In this document: piece by piece, positions 15,401-28,700 of the stretch
Layout: every line of letters starts with the position of its first letter
How positions within the stretch are numbered: the stretch's first letter is position 1
From: Sycon ciliatum
Taxonomy: Eukaryota > Porifera > Calcarea > Leucosolenida > Sycettidae
Direction: 5' to 3'
Length of the DNA: 64,000 bases
Assembly: GCF_964019385.1 (NCBI RefSeq)
Contig: NC_088650.1
Location: forward strand, 32,210,839-32,274,838
Program-made: the position numbers and the translations under genes
The notes under the pieces: model-generated
What the model was told of the DNA's origin: nothing
Seen by the model: the letters and a program-made list of their open reading frames with translations, nothing else
Database searches by the model: none

Positions 15401-18400
15401 GTGTGTGTGTGTGTGTGTGTGTGGACTCACCTGCGCACATTGATGGCCACCAGCACAATGGCCAGGACCGCAAGAACACCCAGTATAGATCCGACGATGA
15501 TGAACGCGTAGATGGGTGACTTGCACTCATCGGACGGAACGTAACCAAAGTCATTGCAGCTTGTGCATGTTGGCGTGTACACACCTCGTGCTTTCTTGAC
15601 TTCACAAACGCCGCGGTTATTGCAGAAGCTGTCCGATAGACACAGGCTGCATGCCGAGATGGCCGTTGAGCCAACCGCCGCAGTTTTAGTCTCCGACGGA
15701 CATTGATCGCAAAAAGGACGTCCAGCGTACGATGAGTAGCTAGTGTTATCGCATGCCAGACATCTCTGCAATGAGACCAAAACGCCATAGAGAACAGAAG
15801 AGGTTTGGAACAGAATACTAGCGAAGGAAGTTATCTGAAAGTGTAGCTAAACTACATGCATACAGTGATACCCACACACGCACCCATAATATACGCTTGT
15901 ACTTACTCACTGCCAATACTGGTCACGTGGGCCACGCCGCGAGACTTCAGACTTTTCCCTTCTCACACAACGTACACACAGGTCACGAAAGAGCAAGCAC
16001 GTAGTACACGTATGCACACACCACACACAGTGCTATGTAGTACATGTATGCACACATCACACACAGTGCTCACATCAGACGTGAAGTTAGCGGCGTAGTA
16101 TCCCCGGTTGCACGCCGGATCCATGACCAGGGTAGAGACATCCAGCACAGCACTCAGACATTTGGAGAACCCACCAAACAGCACCAACTGACAAGACAAA
16201 AGAAAACACAAGAGAGAAGAGAACACATATGTTACTGGCGACAGGGGCATGCAGGAGGCATGATGTATGATGGCAGCATCCCTAGACCTGCCTTGGAAAT
16301 AGAACACCAGGCAATAATGTGATACAGCTGGTGAATGTAGAACTTAGCGTTTCTGCTACGCCGCCTCTGCCTCTAGGAACTTTAAATTCTGATCTGTGAT
16401 AAAGCCAGTGATCTGTGATAATACCAGTGGTCTGTGATGAAGCCCGTGATCTGTGATAAAGCCAGTGATCTGTGATAAAGCCAGTGATCTGTGATAAAGG
16501 CACGGATCTGTGATGATACCAGTCATAAGGCATGATATCAGTGACATGTGATGATGCCAGTGATCTACCCTGGCTAATACCAGTGATCTACCCTGGCTAA
16601 TACCAGTGATCTACCCTGGATAATACCAGTGATCTACCCTGGATAATACCAGTGATCTATCCTGGCTGATACCAGTAGCTTGTGATGCTGCAGGGTCAGT
16701 GTAGCAGCTGGTTTAGCATGCACGACAGTGGCAGCTGGTTACGCATGCACAACAGGGGCGCCGACAATGTAACGGTCACTACGGTATGGACCGTACCACA
16801 TTTTTCCCCAGGTACCCCGTGAATCAATAAAATAAACTGATCTGAGCTCTAAATTCCAAACTTTTCGGCTCAGCAACCCCTCCCCACAAGTAAATTGTAC
16901 TTCAGATGGCTGACCGTACCACACTAAAATGCCTTTCAACGCCCCTGTATGACCACACTCCGAGTGGACAACACAATGGAACTGGCTACACTGTCTCTAC
17001 GATGCTAGTAATAGTACGACACTGGGTAATACCGTATAACAGCACTGATGTGTGAGTGTGACTAGTTGTCAAATCAATGCATATCTATGAGTGCACTCGA
17101 TTGCCACACTCCCACAATATGCACAGTGCTGGCGTCTATGCATGAACTCACCAGACTTGTACCGTTCCGAGTGGTGACACCTGAGAGAGTATGCATAGCT
17201 CTGGCCGTACCAATGACCGTACTCGATGCCGTGCGACGCGAGATCAAGTCATCACCTTCAGCACATACGGAGTGGAAGAGAAGGCAAGAAGGGGCCAGCT
17301 ACTCTAAGTCAACAATACTCGGCCCATATTTATTTTCAGCTTTTTTCGGCCTGGGCATTGTGCTCGAAAATTTGTTGCGGCTGAAATTGTATTTTGCGAC
17401 ATTCAGTGTGACAGGGTGTACAGGGTGTACAGGGTGTACAGGGTGTACAGGGTGTACAGGGTGTACAGGCTGCAGAAGTACAGGCTGACATTTTTAAAGC
17501 GGCCGAACGGTGTCCCTGGGAGGGGGCCGAAATTAATTTAAACGCGTCGAATATTTGTAGACGGACAGTAAGTGCCTGAAAAGCATGTAATGTATCATAT
17601 TGTCAGACAGCATGGCTCAAATGCAGCCCTGGGATCTTACAAATACACTCCAGTGTACGGACTGGGAATGTTCATGGAAGCATTCATTGCGGGAGATGGG
17701 ATCTGTTACTCTGAAGATTACTTCAGGTTAAAATTCGGTAAGTGACTGGGGAGAGGAGAGAAAGAGAGAAAGGAAGAGGGAGAGGAGAGAGAGACAGACA
17801 GAGACAGAGAGACGGAGAGAAACAGCGAGACAGCGAGAGACAGAGACAGAGAGAGAGCGACGGAGACAGAGAGAGAGAGAGCGACGGACACAGAAAGAGA
17901 CAGAGGCAGAGAGAGAGAGACAGAAAGACAGAGAAAGACAAAAGGACAGAAGGACAGACAGATAGACAGAGGGCAAACACGTACACAAGCATGCATGCAC
18001 ATAACTGTTACACACACACACACAAACACACATATGCACACGAACACACAGACACACGCGCACACAGACACACGCACACACACAGCAAGAGAAAAAGAAT
18101 GCTTACCTACAATGGGCTGCCACTCAGCGGGGGATCTAGCATCATACACCCAAGTACTATCATCAAGAACAAGGCGACTTCGACAAAAGATACATCCAGC
18201 GCTCGTACCAAAGTGTTCAATCCTCTCTATACAGCCGCCTGCAATGGCAAACTTAGATTGACCAATGAGTGCCGACGAGTGAAAGAAACGCTGAAACGGA
18301 GTGCTAGATCCGGGCTTGATGCGTCTGCTCAGGTTGATCCAGACGCGAGATGCTATGTTGAACGCCCAGAATGCTTCGTCTTGAGCGATGACCCCGCTGG

Positions 18401-19634
18401 CGTCCGCACCACCGAACATGTAGATCACTCCGAGAGCGTGCTGTGCCGTATGACCAAACCGAGCGGTGGGAGAGGCCGCATTATCACCTCGTATCCGTTC
18501 CCAGGTCATTGCCACCACATCGTATGCCCACAGCTCGTTGGTTACGTTGAACATGGGTTGGTCCACCGCACCTCCGAAGATATACATAGTGGCATTGTGC
18601 AGAGTTGCTGTATGGCCTCGTCGAGGGGTGGGCCATGTACTGTTGTCCTCGGATGTTGTCGCCTCCAGGTGGAAATACCTCAATGACCACACGGAGGCAT
18701 GCGGAGCAGATATGATGACAACCGAGTTCAGGAGCTGCCCTAGTCGACAGTCGACGGAGTCTGTGCGCACAAACCCTCCGAAGAAGATGACAATGTATTG
18801 CGAACCGTAGCGTTCCTCCAGCTCAGGGCTCACCGACGGTGTATGCACGGCCACCGCAGAAAGATCGATCACGTACGTAGTTTTCGAGACAACCTTATTA
18901 AACTCTTCATTGTTGTCCGGGTTGTCAAGGGCTACCGGCTCCCAGAGTTGCCGAGTCGGCTCGTAGCTCCAAATAAGGTTGCGCTGGATGTTATCCTGGA
19001 CACTGAGAGTGGATGCGTTGGCCTGTAGCGAGATTGGCTGTCCGCCGAGGATGTAGACAATGTTCGCGATGGTTACCGAGGCGGAGAAGGCGCGCGGTTC
19101 TGGGCTGGCTCTGGCCGTGGTCACCTCGGCCCAGCCGGTTGTGATGTAGGCACTTACGTTAAGTGTACACACACCACTAGTGGGACGATCATCACTGTCA
19201 CAGCTGTTAGATAGTGAGTCATCTGTAGGGAGCACAATAGCACAACAATCAAACCAACTAGCTGCGGCTTTGGGAGAATGTATAGGATTTTTGCGGATTT
19301 CTCAGATTGGGGTTTAAACTTCCTCATTGGTCCAGTCATTGACTCATCAATTTACTCCGCCGTAAAAGTGGAGAGTTTCTATATTATATCTACTACTTAA
19401 GACTGATAAGTACGACAGAGATGGTCGGGTTGAGCAGTCGGATCGGTCGGGTACCAAAGCTACAAATGATTTAGCCCAGGCTTGGACATAAATCGAAGGT
19501 GCTCGAAAGTTGCCGAGGGTGTCCGAGGATTATAGACCATTCATAATCCGTCACTCTGTCTCTGACCCTCCTCCACATGTCACGTGTATTTACACCAATG
19601 CGCATATTCATGAACACACACAGACACAGACACA

Positions 19635-19687
<53 letters not shown>

Positions 19688-19706
19688 ACAGACACACAGA
19701 CACACA

Positions 19707-19751
<45 letters not shown>

Positions 19752-22700
19752 ACACACAGACACACCGACTTACTAATGCCAAGAGACCATAGATTTTCGG
19801 ACTCCAGTCCGGTAAACGTCTCCACAACACCACCAAACAGGAGCACTTCATCTTCAGTAAACGTTGCTGTCTGATGTGACAAAGTGAGCGGAAACGGTTT
19901 CTCTAGCGTTCTGACGGGTTCAGACAACACTGGCTGCCAAGATCCTTCCGATGGAAACTGCAGTGTGACAGAGTAGTCAGAAATACAATATTGCACAATC
20001 ATTGCACAATCCTTAGCAAGCGAGGGTCCCTGGTTCGAGTCCTGGTGGTGACAGTCAATTTTTTCTTCAGACTTTCCCGTTTGCATCGTTCCCTCAAACC
20101 AGTGAATGAGATGTTGCACAATCATTATACCCTGTGAGAGAGGACATCGCAGGAACCAGACCATGCAAGCTGCAACACTGATCACCCTCAACATCAACAG
20201 CATGGTGCATAGTATGTACTGCTCTCTTCGCAGTCTAGAACTGGATATTCGGAATTCTGAACCGAAACTCTATCCTGCTTTCCAACAGAACAATGCTCCA
20301 GTTCGGGTAGGGATCGAAACATTCACTTCTGCAAAATCACGACAGAGATAACACACAGCATGTGCAGTTGGGGTATAAGGATTTATTAAAGAGCAAACTT
20401 GGTAACATGCAAGGTCCAAAACATCCGAGCCGAGAGTACATTGTATAATAGCGCCGCCATTCCATTTCAGTGACATCAGATTTTCGGCACAAAACCCACA
20501 GGAGGTCCACAGGGGCCGCACAAGCCTTGGCGCTGCTTTCGGCTCACAGGTCTCACAGGTCGGATGTCTTTACTTACAGTGGGTGCTGAGGAGGTGAAGC
20601 AGAATCTTGACATTACACTGGACAACACATCCACTGTCGGTTGTATACGCACGTTGAACAAGCAGTCGTACATCGGATCAAAGTAGATGTGATTGGACGT
20701 GTCCGGCAGTCCAATCTTCTGGTGAGTCACGTTATACGCTTCCAGTTGATGCCATCGTCCTTGTGTAGGTACATCACCACTACTGCCAGTACTCTGTGAG
20801 GATATGCAACGGCATAGAGACCTCGGTTTAAACACATAGCGTTTGATTGATAGTGTGCAAAACACTGTCGTTTGTACTGCCTTCTTTATACAGACGCATG
20901 TACACTGTATGTGCATAATCACATGTCTGAAGGTTTGTGCTTTTCATTAAATAAATGAACAGCATTACCAAGAGTCAGGCTGTAATGAGCAAATATCACC
21001 AAATTTCCGATTTCGCTCAAAGTTGCCTCCTTTTATCCCTGAGCGGACCTTGTTCGCCCACTAGGACAGTTTGGTCCAGATACTCTCCATTCCCCAAAAA
21101 TCGGGTGATATTTGGTCGTGACAGACATTGACTCTTAGGTAGTTAGCATTTGCACTGATTTTGCAGAGTTGTTTGTGCCTCACCTGATCCAGCTTGAACT
21201 CATAGAAAGGATACGAGCGGTTAGACAACTCATGGGTGACATTGGCCAAGCCTTGAAGAACAAGAAAGCTGTTACGACTATTCCCTACAGGATCACAAAC
21301 AGAAGGCAAAGCACCGACATACGAGGACATTTCAAAAATAGTACAATAGTACGATCAGCATGATCCTTGGCTTTCGAGCAGCAGAATGAAGGCAGAATAA
21401 TACACAATAAGCCGGCAGGCACAAGAGGCATACTTTATGACATTTCTGACCAAATTGAGTTTACAATTGCAAATACGCTGTACATGTACAGTAGAACCTG
21501 TAACTAAAGACCACCGTGACTAGCGACCAGCCTGCTACTACAGACCACTTTGCCAGGCACGGATGGTCTCACATTTATGGTTGTGCGGTGCAAACCTCGA
21601 ACCAAGGACCACTGTGACCTGCCAGTAAAGGACCGCCTTCTCTGGCCCCAAGGGGTGGTCGTTAGTCAAAGGTTTTACTGTGGCATTATTATAGAAAACA
21701 ACACTGCTAGAGGGTAACACTATACTGTCCACTAACACCACTCAGGCGCGTGCCCCGTATGGGTTCCCAGGACCCCCCTTTTTTCGCTCAAAATGCAGGA
21801 TTTTGCTTCATTTTTTGAAAATTTTCCCGCGGAGGCCCCCGGAACCCCCCCCCTCCCTTGAAGGGCACCGGCGCACGCGCCTGCCACTGCTAGAGGGTAA
21901 CACTATACTGTCCACTAACACCACCAGTTACTAAACAATCAGCTCATGTGATAACATTGCACGACACTGGCCGACGGTACTGATGTTCTGATCTTTTGAG
22001 CCGCACAAGGTGTGTGGAATGTTGCTTTGCGTCCTTGAATCGTGGTTTGACCGTATTGTCCAATGGTCTTGCCAGTATCGTCATCGACATGCATGAACAT
22101 CCGCCAACATCCTTCACAGCTCAGACTTTCAGCTCGTGCTTATCTTGGTTGCGCTAACCTTCCCCTTTATGTTATTTCTATAACTTAGAACCTTCCAAAT
22201 TGGAAGGCTGTTGGCGTGCGCATCCAATATGTGCTAGAGCTGTTAGCCAGTTAGTTGTAGAACGTCAGTGCCGTCGGTCATTGTCGTGCAATGTTATCGC
22301 ATGAGCTGCTTGTTTAGTAACTGGTGGTGCTAGAGGGTAAACATCCGTTTATGAAGGCAAACACAGACAAGCGTCCCATTAGCAGTGAGCTGAAACACAA
22401 TATTGCATTGATCTGTACGTATGGAGTGTCAAGTGTAAACTGTTCCGGACGCCGGTTGTTCGTTCCTACCTGTATATTGCATATTGTAGTAAGCTGATGG
22501 CGGTGGTGCTTGCGACTGTTCAGTATCAATCCTTGACCAGACGCCAGTGAACGTGCTCTGTTCCTGTAGAGTACTGGAGGCGGTGATACTGGGCGTAACC
22601 TTCAGAATCCACAGGTCCGTGCGGAAGTCGTCGCAGTGGAATCCCGTCGACAGGCAGCCGCCGAACACCGCAAACGTCGAGTCGTCGATGGTTCCCAGTA

Positions 22701-25700
22701 CCGAGCCGAACCTCGCACCCGGTGATGCGCTGCCACTTGTTGGGACCTGTACCTGTAGCATACATACAGAGAATCAATTTAAAAAAAATCACGGTTCGCA
22801 TCAGACCCGACTAGAAGCCGAGTTTTCCGCATCTGTAGGAACGCCACCACCCTTCAAGGATCAAGGCGCACGGGTTATTTCCAAACAGCTTACACCACCA
22901 GTGTACAGCATGTGTGTGTCATCGCTGGTTGGGACTTGTATCTATAAGGCTAGAGTATAAACAGGGGAGGGTGTACGGGTAATTTCAAAAGGGCTCCAGC
23001 AGCACCAGTCCCATCAGCAGCAATGCAGCAGCATCAGTCACATCAGCAGCAATGCAGCAGCAGCAGTCACATCAGCAGCAATGCAGCAGCAGCAGTCACA
23101 TCAGCAGCAATGCAGCAGCAATGCAGCAGCAGCAGTCACATCAGCAGCAATGCAGCAGCAATGCAGCAGCAATGCAGCAGCAATGCAGCAGCAGCAGTCA
23201 CATCAGCAGCAATGCAGCAGCAATGCAGCAGCAATGCAGCAGCAATGCAGCAGCAATGCAGCAGCAATGCAGCAGCAGCAGTCACATCAGCAGCAATGCA
23301 GCAGCAGCAGTCACATCAGCAGCAATGCAGCAGCAATGCAGCAGCAATGCAGCAGCAATGCAGCAGCAGCAGTCACATCAGCAGCAATGCAGCAGCAGCA
23401 GTCACATCAGCAGCAATGCAGCAGCAGCAGTCACATCAGCAGCAATGCAGCAGCAGCAGTCACATCAGCAGCAATGCAGCAGCAGCAGTCACATCAGCAG
23501 CAATGCAGCAGCAGCAGTCACATCAGCAGCAATGCAGCAGCAGCAGTCACATCAGCAGCAATGCAGCAGCAGCAGTCACATCAGCAGCAATGCAGCAGCA
23601 GCAGTCACATCAGCAGCAATGCAGCAGCAGCAGTCACATCAGCAGCAATGCAGCAGCAGCAGTCACATCAGCAGCAATGCAGCAGCAGCAGTCACATCAG
23701 CAGCAATGCAGCAGCAGCAGTCACATCAGCAGCAATGCAGCAGCAGCAGTCACATCAGCAGCAATGCAGCAGCAGCAGTCACATCAGCAGCAATGCAGCA
23801 GCAGCAATGCAGCAGCAGCAGTCACATCAGCAGCAATGCAGCAGCAGCAGTCACATCAGCAGCAATGCAGCAGCAGCAGTCACATCAGCAGCAATGCAGC
23901 AGCAGCAGTCACATCAGCAGCAATGCAGCAGCAGCAGTCACATCAGCAGCAATGCAGCAGCAGCAGTCACATCAGCAGCAATGCAGCAGCAGCAGTCACA
24001 TCAGCAGCAATGCAGCAGCAGCAGTCACATCAGCAGCAATGCAGCAGCAGCAATGCAGCAGCAGCAATGCAGCAGCAGCAGTGCAGCAGCAGCAGTCACA
24101 GCAGCAGCAATGCAGCAGCAGCAATGCAGCAGCAGCAATGCAGCAGCAGCAATGCAGCAGCAGCAATGCAGCAGCAATGCAGCAGCAGCAATGCAGCAGC
24201 AGCAATGCAGCAGCAGCAATGCAGCAGCAGCAATGCAGCAGCAGCAATGCAGCAGCAGCAATGCAGCAGCAGCAATGCAGCAGCAGCAATGCAGCAGCAG
24301 CAATGCAGCAGCAGCAATGCAGCAGCAGCAATGCAGCAGCAGCAATGCAGCAGCAGCAATGCAGCAGCAGCAATGCAGCAGCAGCAATGCAGCAGCAGCA
24401 ATGCAGCAGCAGCAATGCAGCAGCAGCAATGCAGCAGCAGCAATGCAGCAGCAGCAATGCAGCAGCAGCAATGCAGCAGCAGCAATGCAGCAGCAGCAAT
24501 GCAGCAGCAGCAATGCAGCAGCAGCAATGCAGCAGCAGCAATGCAGCAGCAGCAATGCAGCAGCAGCAATGCAGCAGCAGCAATGCAGCAGCAGCAATGC
24601 AGCAGCAGCAATGCAGCAGCAGCAATGCAGCAGCAGCAATGCAGCAGCAGCAATGCAGCAGCAGCAATGCAGCAGCAGCAATGCAGCAGCAGCAATGCAG
24701 CAGCAGCAATGCAGCAGCAGCAATGCAGCAGCAGCAATGCAGCAGCAGCAATGCAGCAGCAGCAATGCAGCAGCAGCAATGCAGCAGCAGCAATGCAGCA
24801 GCAGCAATGCAGCAGCAGCAATGCAGCAGCAGCAATGCAGCAGCAGCAATGCAGCAGCAGCAATGCAGCAGCAGCAATGCAGCAGCAGCAATGCAGCAGC
24901 AGCAATGCAGCAGCAGCAATGCAGCAGCAGCAATGCAGCAGCAGCAATGCAGCAGCAGCAATGCAGCAGCAGCAATGCAGCAGCAGCAATGCAGCAGCAG
25001 CAATGCAGCAGCAGCAATGCAGCAGCAGCAATGCAGCAGCAGCAATGCAGCAGCAGCAATGCAGCAGCAGCAATGCAGCAGCAGCAATGCAGCAGCAGCA
25101 ATGCAGCAGCAGCAATGCAGCAGCAGCAATGCAGCAGCAGCAATGCAGCAGCAGCAATGCAGCAGCAGCAATGCAGCAGCAGCAATGCAGCAGCAGCAAT
25201 GCAGCAGCAGCAATGCAGCAGCAGCAATGCAGCAGCAGCAATGCAGCAGCAGCAATGCAGCAGCAGCAATGCAGCAGCAGCAATGCAGCAGCAGCAATGC
25301 AGCAGCAGCAATGCAGCAGCAGCAATGCAGCAGCAGCAATGCAGCAGCAGCAATGCAGCAGCAGCAATGCAGCAGCAGCAATGCAGCAGCAGCAATGCAG
25401 CAGCAGCAATGCAGCAGCAGCAATGCAGCAGCAGCAATGCAGCAGCAGCAATGCAGCAGCAGCAATGCAGCAGCAGCAATGCAGCAGCAGCAATGCAGCA
25501 GCAGCAATGCAGCAGCAGCAATGCAGCAGCAGCAATGCAGCAGCAGCAATGCAGCAGCAGCAATGCAGCAGCAGCAATGCAGCAGCAGCAATGCAGCAGC
25601 AGCAATGCAGCAGCAGCAATGCAGCAGCAGCAATGCAGCAGCAGCAATGCAGCAGCAGCAATGCAGCAGCAGCAATGCAGCAGCAGCAATGCAGCAGCAG

Positions 25701-28700
25701 CAATGCAGCAGCAGCAATGCAGCAGCAGCAATGCAGCAGCAGCAATGCAGCAGCAGCAATGCAGCAGCAGCAATGCAGCAGCAGCAATGCAGCAGCAGCA
25801 ATGCAGCAGCAGCAATGCAGCAGCAGCAATGCAGCAGCAGCAATGCAGCAGCAGCAATGCAGCAGCAGCAATGCAGCAGCAGCAATGCAGCAGCAGCAAT
25901 GCAGCAGCAGCAATGCAGCAGCAGCAATGCAGCAGCAGCAATGCAGCAGCAGCAATGCAGCAGCAGCAATGCAGCAGCAGCAATGCAGCAGCAGCAATGC
26001 AGCAGCAGCAATGCAGCAGCAGCAATGCAGCAGCAGCAATGCAGCAGCAGCAATGCAGCAGCAGCAATGCAGCAGCAGCAATGCAGCAGCAGCAATGCAG
26101 CAGCAGCAATGCAGCAGCAGCAATGCAGCAGCAGCAATGCAGCAGCAGCAATGCAGCAGCAGCAATGCAGCAGCAGCAATGCAGCAGCAGCAATGCAGCA
26201 GCAGCAATGCAGCAGCAGCAATGCAGCAGCAGCAATGCAGCAGCAGCAATGCAGCAGCAGCAATGCAGCAGCAGCAATGCAGCAGCAGCAATGCAGCAGC
26301 AGCAATGCAGCAGCAGCAATGCAGCAGCAGCAATGCAGCAGCAGCAATGCAGCAGCAGCAATGCAGCAGCAGCAATGCAGCAGCAGCAATGCAGCAGCAG
26401 CAATGCAGCAGCAGCAATGCAGCAGCAGCAATGCAGCAGCAGCAATGCAGCAGCAGCAATGCAGCAGCAGCAATGCAGCAGCAGCAATGCAGCAGCAGCA
26501 ATGCAGCAGCAGCAATGCAGCAGCAGCAATGCAGCAGCAGCAATGCAGCAGCAGCAATGCAGCAGCAGCAATGCAGCAGCAGCAATGCAGCAGCAGCAAT
26601 GCAGCAGCAGCAATGCAGCAGCAGCAATGCAGCAGCAGCAATGCAGCAGCAGCAATGCAGCAGCAGCAATGCAGCAGCAGCAATGCAGCAGCAGCAATGC
26701 AGCAGCAGCAATGCAGCAGCAGCAATGCAGCAGCAGCAATGCAGCAGCAGCAATGCAGCAGCAGCAATGCAGCAGCAGCAATGCAGCAGCAGCAATGCAG
26801 CAGCAGCAATGCAGCAGCAGCAATGCAGCAGCAGCAATGCAGCAGCAGCAATGCAGCAGCAGCAATGCAGCAGCAGCAATGCAGCAGCAGCAATGCAGCA
26901 GCAGCAATGCAGCAGCAGCAATGCAGCAGCAGCAATGCAGCAGCAGCAATGCAGCAGCAGCAATGCAGCAGCAGCAATGCAGCAGCAGCAATGCAGCAGC
27001 AGCAATGCAGCAGCAGCAATGCAGCAGCAGCAATGCAGCAGCAGCAATGCAGCAGCAGCAATGCAGCAGCAGCAATGCAGCAGCAGCAATGCAGCAGCAG
27101 CAATGCAGCAGCAGCAATGCAGCAGCAGCAATGCAGCAGCAGCAATGCAGCAGCAGCAATGCAGCAGCAGCAATGCAGCAGCAGCAATGCAGCAGCAGCA
27201 ATGCAGCAGCAGCAATGCAGCAGCAGCAATGCAGCAGCAGCAATGCAGCAGCAGCAATGCAGCAGCAGCAATGCAGCAGCAGCAATGCAGCAGCAGCAAT
27301 GCAGCAGCAGCAATGCAGCAGCAGCAATGCAGCAGCAGCAATGCAGCAGCAGCAATGCAGCAGCAGCAATGCAGCAGCAGCAATGCAGCAGCAGCAATGC
27401 AGCAGCAGCAATGCAGCAGCAGCAATGCAGCAGCAGCAATGCAGCAGCAGCAATGCAGCAGCAGCAATGCAGCAGCAGCAATGCAGCAGCAGCAATGCAG
27501 CAGCAGCAATGCAGCAGCAGCAATGCAGCAGCAGCAATGCAGCAGCAGCAATGCAGCAGCAGCAATGCAGCAGCAGCAATGCAGCAGCAGCAATGCAGCA
27601 GCAGCAATGCAGCAGCAGCAATGCAGCAGCAGCAATGCAGCAGCAGCAATGCAGCAGCAGCAATGCAGCAGCAGCAATGCAGCAGCAGCAATGCAGCAGC
27701 AGCAATGCAGCAGCAGCAATGCAGCAGCAGCAATGCAGCAGCAGCAATGCAGCAGCAGCAATGCAGCAGCAGCAATGCAGCAGCAGCAATGCAGCAGCAG
27801 CAATGCAGCAGCAGCAATGCAGCAGCAGCAATGCAGCAGCAGCAATGCAGCAGCAGCAATGCAGCAGCAGCAATGCAGCAGCAGCAATGCAGCAGCAGCA
27901 ATGCAGCAGCAGCAATGCAGCAGCAGCAATGCAGCAGCAGCAATGCAGCAGCAGCAATGCAGCAGCAGCAATGCAGCAGCAGCAATGCAGCAGCAGCAAT
28001 GCAGCAGCAGCAATGCAGCAGCAGCAATGCAGCAGCAGCAATGCAGCAGCAGCAATGCAGCAGCAGCAATGCAGCAGCAGCAATGCAGCAGCAGCAATGC
28101 AGCAGCAGCAATGCAGCAGCAGCAATGCAGCAGCAGCAATGCAGCAGCAGCAATGCAGCAGCAGCAATGCAGCAGCAGCAATGCAGCAGCAGCAATGCAG
28201 CAGCAGCAATGCAGCAGCAGCAATGCAGCAGCAGCAATGCAGCAGCAGCAATGCAGCAGCAGCAATGCAGCAGCAGCAATGCAGCAGCAGCAATGCAGCA
28301 GCAGCAATGCAGCAGCAGCAATGCAGCAGCAGCAATGCAGCAGCAGCAATGCAGCAGCAGCAATGCAGCAGCAGCAATGCAGCAGCAGCAATGCAGCAGC
28401 AGCAATGCAGCAGCAGCAATGCAGCAGCAGCAATGCAGCAGCAGCAATGCAGCAGCAGCAATGCAGCAGCAGCAATGCAGCAGCAGCAATGCAGCAGCAG
28501 CAATGCAGCAGCAGCAATGCAGCAGCAGCAATGCAGCAGCAGCAATGCAGCAGCAGCAATGCAGCAGCAGCAATGCAGCAGCAGCAATGCAGCAGCAGCA
28601 ATGCAGCAGCAGCAATGCAGCAGCAGCAATGCAGCAGCAGCAATGCAGCAGCAGCAATGCAGCAGCAGCAATGCAGCAGCAGCAATGCAGCAGCAGCAAT

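Noticed and set aside
16385-16680. CRISPR-like repeat array
   Set aside because: Repeats are contiguous and degenerate with no unique spacers, in eukaryotic intronic DNA.
17718-18106. Downstream half of the long minus-strand frame that contains receptor exon 9
   Set aside because: Past the GTAAGC donor at 18106 it is a Ser/Leu/Val-rich translation of GA and CA repeats; exon 10 continues the kelch fold in phase.
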